Notes: a model not told the origin generated them from the sequence alone. A stretch of DNA of 6,614 nucleotides from Omnitrophica WOR_2 bacterium RIFCSPLOWO2_12_FULL_46_30 (GCA_001805845.1 MHHA01000032.1:1-6614), one strand, 5' to 3'; counted from the stretch's first letter, positions 1 through 6,358 are shown. Program-made: numbers and translations.

Positions 1-2999
1 TCTTCCGAAAGTCCTGCCTTCTTCAGCATATCCTTTATCTCTTGCTCCGTAGCCCCGTCAAATACCGGGCTGGCTACTCTAATCCCTAATGTTTTGGCAG
101 CCCAGCCTAAATGTGTCTCTAAAATCTGGCCTACATTCATACGCGATGGAACACCTAAGGGATTGAGCACAACCTCAAGCGGTGTTCCATCAGCCAGAAA
201 CGGCATATCTTCATCCGGCAGGATACGGGCAATCACACCTTTGTTTCCGTGGCGGCCGGCAAGCTTATCTCCCACGGCTACTTTTCTTTTTATGGCTATG
301 TAAACCACCACTCGTTTTAAAACTCCTGGAGGAAGCTCATCCCCCCGGCGGACTTTCTCAATCTCCTGCTCCTCGTCCGCCAGCAATTCCTTGAGCTGTT
401 CATCAAATGAATCAGCCAGTCCCTTTGCCTCATCGTTTGAACTCAAATCCATACGCTCTGCCTTATCTTTATCCACCCCCAACAGCTTACTCAGGCGAAG
501 CCACTTTTCTTCATTGACGAATTCTATTTCCTGCTTATAGTAAGCCCTTATCTCCCGGAGCTTGGCTTGTTCCTGAGTTTTTTCTTCCTTTGATTTTCTG
601 CCCCGGTCCTTGCGTTGAAATACATGCACCTCAACCACCACGCCTTCAACTCCCGGAGGGGCAACTAACGAGGTATCGCGGACATCTCTTGATTTCTCGC
701 CGAATATTGCCCGCATCAGGCGCTCTTCAGAAGAAAGCTCGGTCTCGGTCTTAGGGGTAACCCTGCCTACGAGAATAGTGCCGGCATGAACTTCGGCGCC
801 GATACGAATGATGCCATCCTTATCTAAATCCTTTAGGTTTTCCTCAGAAACATTGGCGATATCCCGGGTGAGCTCTTCGTTGCCTAAGCGGGTCTCGGTA
901 GCTTCTATCTGAAATTCTTCAACGTGAATAGAGGTAAAAATATCTTCCTTACAAATCTTTTCAGAGATAAGTATAGCGTCTTCAAAGTTGTATCCCCGCC
1001 AGGGCATAAAGGCAACTAAGAGATTCCTGCCTAAAGCTAATTCTCCGCCTTCGGTAGACATTCCGTCTGCAATCACCTGGCCCTTTTCTACTTTTTCTCC
1101 CAGGCTGACGAGCGGATTCTGGTTAATGCAGGTATCGGCATTTGAGCGCCTGAATTTCATTAGCTCATAGGTGGTCTTGCCTATTGTTATGCTTGATGCG
1201 TCAACAGCAGTAACTTTTCCTTCTTCTTTGGCAATAACAACTGCGCCTGAATCAACCGCAACCTTATGCTCAATACCTGTGGCCACTAAAGGCGCTTCAG
1301 ATACCATAAGCGGGACCGCCTGGCGCTGCATATTGGAACCCATAAGCGCCCGGTTGGCATCGTCATGCTCTAAGAACGGGATGAGGCTGGCAGCAACTGA
1401 GACCAATTGCTTGGGAGAAACGTCCATATATTCCACTTTTTTTGGTTCAACCTTGGGAAAATCGCCTCTCAGGCGGCAGGAAACTCCTTTGTCCTGAAAA
1501 TAACCTTCCTCATCCAATGCCGCATTTGCCTGAGCAATAATTTTCTGTTCATCAATATCGGCAGTCAGATATTCAATTTTTTTAGTAACCTTGCCTTCCT
1601 TAACCTCGCGATAAGGAGTCTCCAGGAGCCCTAATTCATTGACTCTGGCGTAAGTGCTTAAGGAAGCGATTAATCCGATATTCGGGCCTTCAGGGGTTTC
1701 TATGGGGCAGACCCTGCCGTAATGCGAGGGATGAATATCCCTGACCTCAAAACCAGCCCTTTCACGGGAAAGCCCTCCGGGGCCAAGGGCCGAGAGCCTG
1801 CGCTTGTGGGTCATTTCAGCTAAGGGGTTCACCTGGTCCATAAATTGAGAAAGCTGTGAACGGGCAAAGAAATCTTTGATTTGATTGGAGAGTAATTTTG
1901 AATTAATCAAATGGTGCAGGCTCAAAGAGCTAAATTCCGACATTACCGCAAGCCGTTCGCGGATTGAACGTTCCATACGGGTCAGGCCAATCCTGACCTG
2001 ATTTTGCACCAGCTCGCCGACTGTCTTAATCCTGCGGTTTCCTAAATGATCTATATCGTCAATCTCGCCTGTGCCGTCTTTAAGCTTGATGAGATACTCA
2101 ATGACTTTTATGACGGTTGGCGCATCAAGTATCCGCTTATCTAAAGAAACGTCTAAGCCCAATTTGCGGTTTAAGATAAACCTGCCCACCCTGGCCAAAT
2201 CATATCTTCGGGGGTCAAAAAATAATCGATAAAATAATTTTTCTGCCGCATCAGGAGTTACCGGTTCAGTAGGCCGCATCTTACGATAAAAATCAGCCAA
2301 TGCCTCTTCCTTAGACTTGGCGCTATCTTTCTTCAGGGTATTAAGAATCTGCGGATACACAGACTGCGCGCCAAAGGCATTGATGATATCGTCATCGCTG
2401 GTATAGCCGATTATGCGCAGGAGCTGGGTGGCGGGGAAACTCCGCTTGCGGTCAACATAAGCGATGATGACTTCAGAGATATCGTACTTGAATTCAAGCC
2501 ATGCGCCATGATAAGGAATGATTCTGCCATAGAAGAGCTTTTTCCCCGTCGGATGCAGCTCCTCTTCAAAAGAAACCCCCGGAGAGCGCTGCAACTGGCT
2601 CACCACTACCCGTTCGTCGCCATTAATGATAAAGGTGCCGGTTTCAGTCATCAGCGGTATCTCGCCAAAGTATGACTCCTGCTCTTTGGCTTCCACCGGA
2701 GTGGTTAGTTTAAACCTGACCTTCAGCGGCGCGGCATAGGTCATCGCGCGCTTACGGCATTCATCTACGGTGTATTTTGGCTTACCGGCAAAATAGCTTA
2801 GGAAATTAAGGCACACCTGGCGGTCAAAACTCTCAATGGGGAATATCTCATTGAATACTTCCTGCAAGCCGATATTCCTGCGCTTATCCGGCTGAACATC
2901 TGCTTGCAGAAATTCACCGTAGGAAGCAGTCTGCAGCTCTAGAAGATTCGGTAGTTTATAAACTTCTTTTATCTTGGCAAAATTTTTCCGTTCAGTCAT
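1..2999 (-). CDS. rpoB: RNA polymerase beta subunit (partial, C-terminus outside window)
   Basis: Beta subunit of RNA polymerase, which forms half of the active-site cleft and the rifampicin pocket. The frame is open from ATG 2999-2997 (protein begins MTERKNFAKIKEV) to the window edge, giving 999 codons plus two bases. I estimate that about 150 residues are missing by comparison with E. coli. Landmarks are in order and in one frame. The NGDERVVVSQLQRSPGV block is near the N-terminus. The rifampicin cluster SQLSQFMDQ starts at residue 381, with D388, H398, R401 and S403 matching E. coli D516, H526, R529 and S531. IETPEGPNIGLI follows. The NFED acidic pair is E673/D674, and the RHGNKGV motif has K920. 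The classical resistance positions look wild type, so rifampicin sensitivity is expected. An insertion of about 84 residues lies near 797-880, while the large N-terminal beta-i4 insertion is absent. The start is supported by GGAG seven bases upstream. rpoC would be expected next, outside the window. Confidence 0.98.
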   Translation of the reverse strand, partial: MTERKNFAKIKEVYKLPNLLELQTASYGEFLQADVQPDKRRNIGLQEVFNEIFPIESFDRQVCLNFLSYFAGKPKYTVDECRKRAMTYAAPLKVRFKLTTPVEAKEQESYFGEIPLMTETGTFIINGDERVVVSQLQRSPGVSFEEELHPTGKKLFYGRIIPYHGAWLEFKYDISEVIIAYVDRKRSFPATQLLRIIGYTSDDDIINAFGAQSVYPQILNTLKKDSAKSKEEALADFYRKMRPTEPVTPDAAEKLFYRLFFDPRRYDLARVGRFILNRKLGLDVSLDKRILDAPTVIKVIEYLIKLKDGTGEIDDIDHLGNRRIKTVGELVQNQVRIGLTRMERSIRERLAVMSEFSSLSLHHLINSKLLSNQIKDFFARSQLSQFMDQVNPLAEMTHKRRLSALGPGGLSRERAGFEVRDIHPSHYGRVCPIETPEGPNIGLIASLSTYARVNELGLLETPYREVKEGKVTKKIEYLTADIDEQKIIAQANAALDEEGYFQDKGVSCRLRGDFPKVEPKKVEYMDVSPKQLVSVAASLIPFLEHDDANRALMGSNMQRQAVPLMVSEAPLVATGIEHKVAVDSGAVVIAKEEGKVTAVDASSITIGKTTYELMKFRRSNADTCINQNPLVSLGEKVEKGQVIADGMSTEGGELALGRNLLVAFMPWRGYNFEDAILISEKICKEDIFTSIHVEEFQIEATETRLGNEELTRDIANVSEENLKDLDKDGIIRIGAEVHAGTILVGRVTPKTETELSSEERLMRAIFGEKSRDVRDTSLVAPPGVEGVVVEVHVFQRKDRGRKSKEEKTQEQAKLREIRAYYKQEIEFVNEEKWLRLSKLLGVDKDKAERMDLSSNDEAKGLADSFDEQLKELLADEEQEIEKVRRGDELPPGVLKRVVVYIAIKRKVAVGDKLAGRHGNKGVIARILPDEDMPFLADGTPLEVVLNPLGVPSRMNVGQILETHLGWAAKTLGIRVASPVFDGATEQEIKDMLKKAGLSE

Positions 3000-3006
3000 T
3001 ACCTCG

Positions 3007-3018
3007 CTCCGCTCGGAG
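3007..3018 (-). promoter_or_regulatory. rpoB Shine-Dalgarno inside a small hairpin
   Basis: On the coding strand the 12 bases read CTCCGAGCGGAG, a perfect palindrome. The 3' GGAG (3007-3010) is the best Shine-Dalgarno match for rpoB, seven bases before the ATG at 2999. Folding CTCC onto GGAG (four pairs with a GAGC loop) would hide the ribosome binding site. The sequence and spacing are observed; masking in the cell is inference. Confidence 0.5.
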
Positions 3019-3074
3019 TTGCTTTGAGTTCATTGAGTTGTTTGAGTTTAACTCTATGAACTCTAGGAACTCAA
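3016..3074. repeat. 9-base periodic GAGTT/AACTC array forming a 51-bp imperfect palindrome
   Basis: In the rplL-rpoB gap the plus strand has GAGTT at 3016, 3026, 3035 and 3044, then AACTC at 3050, 3059 and 3068, so the spacing is 9 or 10 throughout. The last three GAGTT copies pair exactly with the three AACTC copies around a centre at 3049. This makes a palindrome from 3024 to 3074 with 20 of 25 positions complementary; the outer stem TTGAGTTC/GAACTCAA is perfect. In rpoB mRNA it would fold as a long rod with two small internal loops. No T-run follows, so it is not a standard intrinsic terminator. The E. coli rplL-rpoB gap has an attenuator and an RNase III site, and this element occupies the same place. 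Confidence 0.8.
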
Positions 3075-3086
3075 TAAACTTACGCA

Positions 3087-3470
3087 CTATTTTAATTCTA
3101 CGGTCGCCCCGGCCGCTTCTAACTTTTTCTTCATCTCTTCGGCTTCGGCCTTTGACACTCCTTCTTTGATTGTCTTGGGAGCCGCATCCACCAAATCCTT
3201 TGCCTCTTTAAGGCCTAAATTAGTCATTGCGCGCACTTCCTTGATTACGGAAATTTTATTCGCGCCGCTGGCAACAAGCACAACCGCAAAGGCTGTCTTT
3301 TCTTCGGATTGAGCCGCCGGGGCCCCGCCGCTAACTCCAGCCTGCGGCCCTGCCGCGAGCGCTACCTGGCCTGAAACGCCAAACTTTTCCTGCAACTCCT
3401 TAACCAAATCAGCCAATTCCAATACGTTCATACCTTCTATTGCCTTAATTACATCTTCTTTAACTGCCAT
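3087..3470 (-). CDS. rplL: Ribosomal protein L7/L12 (bL12)
   Basis: The 127-residue stalk protein of the 50S subunit, present as several dimers on L10, where it recruits and stimulates the translational GTPases (EF-Tu, EF-G, IF2). It has the usual layout. An N-terminal helical dimerisation domain (about 1-33, with MNVLELADLVKELQEKFGVS) is followed by an Ala/Gly-rich hinge (about 34-56) and a C-terminal globular domain (about 57-127) with the conserved KISVIKEVR and LGLKEAKDLVDAAP segments. Length is normal for the family. The start is fixed by a strong GGGAGGA five bases upstream, and the gene ends in TAG. It lies 25 bases after rplJ and 87 bases before rpoB. Confidence 0.98.
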   Translation of the reverse strand: MAVKEDVIKAIEGMNVLELADLVKELQEKFGVSGQVALAAGPQAGVSGGAPAAQSEEKTAFAVVLVASGANKISVIKEVRAMTNLGLKEAKDLVDAAPKTIKEGVSKAEAEEMKKKLEAAGATVELK

Positions 3471-3474
3471 TTTA

Positions 3475-3481
3475 TCCTCCC
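3475..3481 (-). promoter_or_regulatory. Strong Shine-Dalgarno of rplL
   Basis: The coding strand reads GGGAGGATAAAATG, which leaves five bases between GGAGG and the ATG at 3470. It is the only near-consensus ribosome binding site in the cluster. L12 is needed in several copies per ribosome while its neighbours are needed once, so independent strong initiation here makes sense (inference). Confidence 0.8.
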
Positions 3482-3495
3482 GTGTCGCTAGTGCA

Positions 3496-4020
3496 CTATT
3501 TCTTTTTATCTTTTATCTGATTCAACACCAACACTAATTTATTAAAATTCCCTTTAAGCGTCAATACTAATCCGGAGAGCGGACCCTTTAAGGCCATCAC
3601 TAACTGTGCCCGCAAAGTTTCTTTTGAAGGAAGCCTTGAGAGAGTTTCCAGAGCCCTATGATCAAAGAGTTGTTGCTGAAAAAGCGCTCCCTTTAAAACA
3701 AGGCTCTGATGCGCCTTGGCAAATTGGATTAACATCTTGGCAATAGCGGCAATGTCCTGCGAGCTAAAAACCAGGGCGGTAGGGCCGCTGATTAAGCCAT
3801 TTAATCCGTCAATGTTTGAATGCTTAAGCGCCCTATGCATAAGGCTGTTTTTAGTAACCAGAATCCGGGATTGATTCTGCTTTAAAGAACTCCTCAGATC
3901 CGTCATCTGGATGCTGGTCAGCCCGGAATAGCCAAGGACAAAAATACTGTCAGATTTTGCGAGAGCTTTTTCTATCTGAGCGGTAACTGTTTTGCGAAAG
4001 AAACTTCCTGCTTTTATCAT
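3496..4020 (-). CDS. rplJ: Ribosomal protein L10 (uL10)
   Basis: A 174-residue protein at the base of the 50S stalk: the N-terminal domain binds 23S rRNA next to L11, and the C-terminal helix carries L12 dimers. The N-terminal part contains ALAKSDSIFVLGYSGLTSIQMTDLR, then the RILVTKNSLMHRAL block (about 52-65), and LPSKETLRAQLV (about 130-141) leads into the hydrophobic C-terminal helix (about 147-172). I chose ATG 4020-4018 (MIKAGSFFRKTV) over an upstream in-frame ATG at 4053 because it overlaps the rplA stop as ATGA, the usual junction for coupled genes. The upstream start would add 11 residues and overlap rplA by 37 bases. No clear Shine-Dalgarno precedes either, so translation probably depends on ribosomes finishing rplA. 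The long C-terminal helix resembles that of Thermotoga L10 more than that of E. coli. Confidence 0.95.
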   Translation of the reverse strand: MIKAGSFFRKTVTAQIEKALAKSDSIFVLGYSGLTSIQMTDLRSSLKQNQSRILVTKNSLMHRALKHSNIDGLNGLISGPTALVFSSQDIAAIAKMLIQFAKAHQSLVLKGALFQQQLFDHRALETLSRLPSKETLRAQLVMALKGPLSGLVLTLKGNFNKLVLVLNQIKDKKK

Positions 4021-4697
4021 AACGTTAATCTTAAGCCCGGGCTCATCGTGCAAGTAATGGATGCGGATTTGATAAAATGCCCCTTGACCGCCGGCGGCCT
4101 TGATTGGCTAAGCGCCTCAATAACCTTAGATGCATTCTCTGAAATTTGGCTCTCGCTGAAATTTATTTTTCCTACAGCCACATGCACCCCTGCCTGTTTA
4201 TCAGCCTTGAATTCTATTTTACCGCCCTTGATTTCCCTTACTGCCTGCGCCACATTCATGGTGACGGTTCCGGTTTTCGGGCTGGGCATAAGCCCTCGGG
4301 GGCCTAAGATTTTTCCCAGCCGGCTTAAATCCTTCATCATCTCAGGCGTAGCAACTGCGGCATCAAAACCTAAAAAGCCTTCGCCGACCTTTTCAATCAA
4401 GTCAGCCCCGCCTACAAAATCAGCGCCTGCCTGTTTTGCCTCTTTTTCTTCCTCGCCTTTACAAAAAACAGCCACGCGCACTGTTTTCCCGCTGCCATGC
4501 GGCAAGGCCACAGTTCCCCGGACTAACTGGTCAGTTTTTTTGGGATCTATGTTCAGATAAAAACTCATCCCCACGGTCTGATTAAATTTTGTCGGGGCAA
4601 ACTTCTTTAGAATAGCGATTGCCTCGGCAAGGGTATACGTCTTATCGGTATTCGCAAGCTTAGCTGCTTCCCGATAACGTTTGCTTCTTTTCCTCAT
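4017..4697 (-). CDS. rplA: Ribosomal protein L1 (uL1)
   Basis: A 226-residue protein of the mobile L1 stalk at the 50S E-site, which guides deacylated tRNA out of the ribosome; in many bacteria it also represses its own mRNA. It begins MRKRSKRYREAAKL, carries the family signature LGKILGPRGLMPSPKTGTV at about 127-145, and ends with the usual IKSASITCTMSPG block. Length is normal. ATG 4697-4695 is chosen because it matches the family N-terminus and has GAAGG eight bases upstream, inside the end of rplK. A longer in-frame reading from 4745 would overlap rplK by 44 bases and add residues foreign to the family. The stop codon overlaps the rplJ start as ATGA. Confidence 0.97.
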   Translation of the reverse strand: MRKRSKRYREAAKLANTDKTYTLAEAIAILKKFAPTKFNQTVGMSFYLNIDPKKTDQLVRGTVALPHGSGKTVRVAVFCKGEEEKEAKQAGADFVGGADLIEKVGEGFLGFDAAVATPEMMKDLSRLGKILGPRGLMPSPKTGTVTMNVAQAVREIKGGKIEFKADKQAGVHVAVGKINFSESQISENASKVIEALSQSRPPAVKGHFIKSASITCTMSPGLRLTL

Positions 4698-4701
4698 CTT
4701 A

Positions 4702-5127
4702 TCAACCTTCAACAGCGATACCCATACTGCGGGCAGTGCCTTCAATAATCCTGCAGGCCTTCTCTAAGTCAGCACAATTCAAATCTTTTGCCTTAAGGCC
4801 GGCGATTTCTTCAACCTGTTTGCGGGTTACCGTGGCTATTTTTTCTTTTCCTGCCTGGCCTGAGGCCTTAGCGATATTAGCTGCCCGCTTAAGCAAAATT
4901 GAACTCGGGGGGCTCTTGATAATAAAGTCAAATGACTTATCTTCATAAACGCTGATAACTGCGGGCAGAATCAATCCTTCCCTGCCCTTGGTCTGTTCGT
5001 TGAACTGCTTGCAGAATTGCATAATATTTACCCCATGCTGGCCCAGCGCCGGGCCAACCGGAGGCGCAGGATTTGCCTGGGCCCCCGGAACATGCAGCTT
5101 TATCTGCGCAACAACTTTTTTAGCCAT
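4702..5127 (-). CDS. rplK: Ribosomal protein L11 (uL11)
   Basis: A 141-residue protein of the GTPase-associated centre, bound to the 1067-region of 23S rRNA and, in other species, part of the thiostrepton site and needed for RelA activation. The N-terminal domain (1 to about 70) has the proline-rich stretch NPAPPVGPALGQHGVNIMQF at 19-38; the C-terminal rRNA-binding domain (about 75-141) ends with the family signature TARSMGIAVEG. The start ATG 5127-5125 gives the standard MAKKVVAQIKLHVPG N-terminus; an in-frame ATG at 5148 would add seven residues not typical of the family. The A of the nusG stop TAA is shared with this ATG (TAATG), so no leader lies between the genes. The rplA ATG follows four bases after the TGA. 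Confidence 0.98.
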   Translation of the reverse strand: MAKKVVAQIKLHVPGAQANPAPPVGPALGQHGVNIMQFCKQFNEQTKGREGLILPAVISVYEDKSFDFIIKSPPSSILLKRAANIAKASGQAGKEKIATVTRKQVEEIAGLKAKDLNCADLEKACRIIEGTARSMGIAVEG

Positions 5128-5657
5128 TATATCTTTTCTACCTGCCAATATTCTAATTCAACTGGCGTAGCCCTGCCGAAGATTGAAACCCCGACCTTAA
5201 GCTTTCCCTTCTCGGGACGAACCTCTTCAATGGTTCCGCTGAAATTGACAAACGGCCCATCAATAACCCTTACCTGTTCATCCCTGGCAAAAACAACTTT
5301 AGGGGCAGGGCGCGCTTGCGTTTCTTCGGATTTTTTTAAAATATTTTTTATTTCAGAGTCGGATAATGAAGAAGGACGCTTTCCCGCTCCGATAAAACCG
5401 GTAACCCCGGGGGTATTCTTCACTAAGAGATACGAGCTCTCGTTTAACTCCATTTCAACTAACAGGTATCCGGGGAAAAACTTTCTTTGGGAAACTCTTT
5501 TTTTGCCGCCGCGGACCTCGGAAACCTGTTCTGTCGGTATAACAATCTGGCCCATCAAATCCTTGCTCAAAGATGCGGCAACGGTCTTTTCTAAGGCGGC
5601 CTTAACCTTATCTTCCAGTCCGGTCTGGGTATGCACCACGTACCACTTCTTGCTCAT
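5127..5657 (-). CDS. nusG: Transcription elongation/antitermination factor NusG
   Basis: A 176-residue universal elongation factor that bridges the RNA polymerase clamp and, through its KOW domain, contacts Rho or ribosomal protein S10. The NGN domain (1 to about 105) opens with SKKWYVVHTQTGLEDKV and holds the conserved RKFFPGYLLVEM at 58-69 and NTPGVTGFIG at 81-90. The KOW domain (about 122-176) has VRVIDGPFVNFSGTIEEV and ends VELEYWQVEKI. ATG 5657-5655 overlaps the secE stop as ATGA. An in-frame ATG at 5711 would add 18 residues with no family resemblance. The sequence before the chosen ATG (ATTATTTTATACG) has no Shine-Dalgarno, so translation is probably coupled to secE. No extra domain is inserted between NGN and KOW. 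Confidence 0.98.
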   Translation of the reverse strand: MSKKWYVVHTQTGLEDKVKAALEKTVAASLSKDLMGQIVIPTEQVSEVRGGKKRVSQRKFFPGYLLVEMELNESSYLLVKNTPGVTGFIGAGKRPSSLSDSEIKNILKKSEETQARPAPKVVFARDEQVRVIDGPFVNFSGTIEEVRPEKGKLKVGVSIFGRATPVELEYWQVEKI

Positions 5658-5917
5658 CGTATAAAATAATTCAAGAGAACCGACAGAAGCGAATCCATTG
5701 CCCCGATGCACACTGTCAAGAGCAAGGTTATCACTATTACTACCCCTGTTGCGCCGATTAATTCCTGGCGGGTGGACCAGGAAACCTTACTAAGCTCTAC
5801 TTTAACTTGCGATAAAAATATCTTGATCTTGCCATAATGTTTTATCAATAACAGCGCAAGAGTCAAGCTGGTTACAATCAGGATGATTACTTTAAAATTA
5901 CTTATAAGAAACTCCAT
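5654..5917 (-). CDS. secE: Preprotein translocase subunit SecE
   Basis: An 87-residue inner-membrane protein that clamps SecY in the SecYEG channel. The C-terminal part is canonical: an amphipathic helix FLSQVKVELSKV (34-45), the conserved WSTRQE (47-52), then the essential transmembrane helix (about 57-83). The N-terminus has an additional hydrophobic stretch (about 8-25, VIILIVTSLTLALLLI region) followed by basic residues. It is therefore predicted to have two membrane spans, between the one-span short form (about 60 residues) and the three-span E. coli form (127 residues). The ATG at 5917 has only a weak AAAGAG nearby, but no better start keeps the conserved part. Identification rests on the C-terminal motif and on its position directly before nusG, the standard arrangement. 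Confidence 0.94.
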   Translation of the reverse strand: MEFLISNFKVIILIVTSLTLALLLIKHYGKIKIFLSQVKVELSKVSWSTRQELIGATGVVIVITLLLTVCIGAMDSLLSVLLNYFIR

Positions 5918-5965
5918 GCTCTTTGCTGGCTTGTATCCCTTCTTCCGTTATGGCTGCGGCTATCG

Positions 5966-5982
5966 CCCCGCCTACGGCGGGG
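5966..5982. repeat. GC-rich hairpin CCCCGCC-TAC-GGCGGGG
   Basis: A perfect 7-bp inverted repeat with a 3-base loop lies in the gap between tRNA-Trp and secE. It is preceded by TGGCTGCGGCTAT (5951-5963), which matches the first 13 bases of the 27-bp repeat found at 6104 and 6168. No T-run follows on the minus strand, so a terminator is unlikely. Confidence 0.75.
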
Positions 5983-5996
5983 TCGCTGCTCTTAAA

Positions 5997-6067
5997 CAGG
6001 GGTGGAGGGAATTGAACCCCCAGTCCTGGTTTTGGAGACCAGCGGTTTACCGTTAACCGACACCCCT
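5997..6067 (-). tRNA. tRNA-Trp (anticodon CCA)
   Basis: A complete cloverleaf of 71 bases. The acceptor stem AGGGGTG/CACCCCT is perfect. The D stem is GGTT/AACC. The anticodon arm is CTGGT-CTCCAAA-ACCAG with anticodon CCA at 6035-6033. The T arm is GGGGG-TTCAATT-CCCTC with one G-T pair. The discriminator base is G (5997), the usual tryptophan identity base in bacteria. The 3' CCA is not encoded (GTTT follows), so a CCA-adding enzyme is needed. It sits between rpmG and secE in the same orientation, a known bacterial arrangement. Confidence 0.97.
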
Positions 6068-6103
6068 AACCATCGCCTGGCGGCTGTTCAATACCAGAAC
6101 TTA

Positions 6104-6130
6104 TGGCTGCGGCTATTCGGTTGCCGCACC
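6104..6130. repeat. 27-bp direct repeat, copy 1
   Basis: The unit begins TGGCTGCGGCTATTCGG and ends TTGCCGCACC, and is repeated exactly at 6168-6194. Inside it TGCGGC (6108-6113) and GCCGCA (6123-6128) can pair around a 9-base loop. It lies in the rpmG to tRNA-Trp gap and has no coding assignment. Confidence 0.85.
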
Positions 6131-6150
6131 CTGCCTTGCCGGCAGGCAGG
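6130..6150. repeat. Imperfect palindrome CCTGCC...GGCAGG
   Basis: The arms CCTGCC (6130-6135) and GGCAGG (6145-6150) flank TTGCCGGCA. Apart from one extra T at 6136 the whole 21 bases form a self-complementary palindrome. The same CCTGCCT/AGGCAGG core recurs in the hairpin at 6381-6417. It lies between the two copies of the 27-bp repeat. Confidence 0.75.
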
Positions 6151-6167
6151 CACTGCCCTCTGGCTTG

Positions 6168-6194
6168 TGGCTGCGGCTATTCGGTTGCCGCACC
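6168..6194. repeat. 27-bp direct repeat, copy 2
   Basis: An exact second copy of the repeat at 6104-6130, starting 64 bases further on. It ends 14 bases from the rpmG stop, so in rpmG mRNA its TGCGGC/GCCGCA hairpin would form shortly after the stop codon. Confidence 0.85.
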
Positions 6195-6208
6195 ATTGCC
6201 CTCCTGGC

Positions 6209-6358
6209 TCATTTGATTTCCTTATGCTCCGTATGCTTACGGCAGAATGGACAAAATTTGCTTATACTAAGCTTATCCTGATTTTTCTTTTTGTTTCTTG
6301 TGGTCGTATAATTACGGTTCTTACAAATTGAACATTCTAAGGTTATGGTCTCGCGCAT
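6209..6358 (-). CDS. rpmG: Ribosomal protein L33 (bL33)
   Basis: A 49-residue zinc-ribbon protein of the 50S subunit near the E-site. The translation starts MRETITLECSICKNRNYTTT and ends FCPFCRKHTEHKEIK, a full-length match to the family. Both CxxC pairs are present (C9/C12 and C36/C39), so this is the zinc-binding form, without the cysteine loss seen in zinc-independent paralogues. ATG 6358-6356 is the only in-frame start that gives the family N-terminus. The preceding bases (ATCACTCATTAGCA) show no Shine-Dalgarno, which is odd for an uncoupled gene. It lies between the two tRNA genes in the same orientation, as in several other bacteria where rpmG precedes tRNA-Trp and secE. Confidence 0.97.
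   Translation of the reverse strand: MRETITLECSICKNRNYTTTRNKKKNQDKLSISKFCPFCRKHTEHKEIK

Noticed and set aside
1171..1497. Plus-strand open frames opposite rpoB
   Set aside because: The minus strand carries an uninterrupted RpoB reading with its motifs in the right order, so these are shadows.
1798..1880. Possible rifampicin-resistance signature in rpoB (R380 and A394 at E. coli positions 508 and 522)
   Set aside because: Alanine at the 522 position occurs in sensitive bacteria such as Bacillus, and the key D516, H526, R529 and S531 equivalents are unchanged. These look like lineage differences.
3489..3498. Palindrome TAGTGCACTA over the rplJ stop codon
   Set aside because: It is only 10 bases, too short to form a useful RNA hairpin, and is partly fixed by the stop codon.
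4048..4560. Plus-strand open frame of 170 codons opposite rplA
   Set aside because: It is the mirror of a clearly conserved L1 gene, with Ser/Pro/Phe-rich low-information protein typical of antisense shadows.
5017..5664. Plus-strand open frame of 215 codons opposite nusG and rplK
   Set aside because: It spans two well-conserved minus-strand genes and their junction, and has no family resemblance.
6002..6331. Plus-strand open frame of 109 codons
   Set aside because: It runs antisense through tRNA-Trp, the 27-bp repeats and rpmG, and its protein has no recognisable features. The minus-strand genes explain the region.
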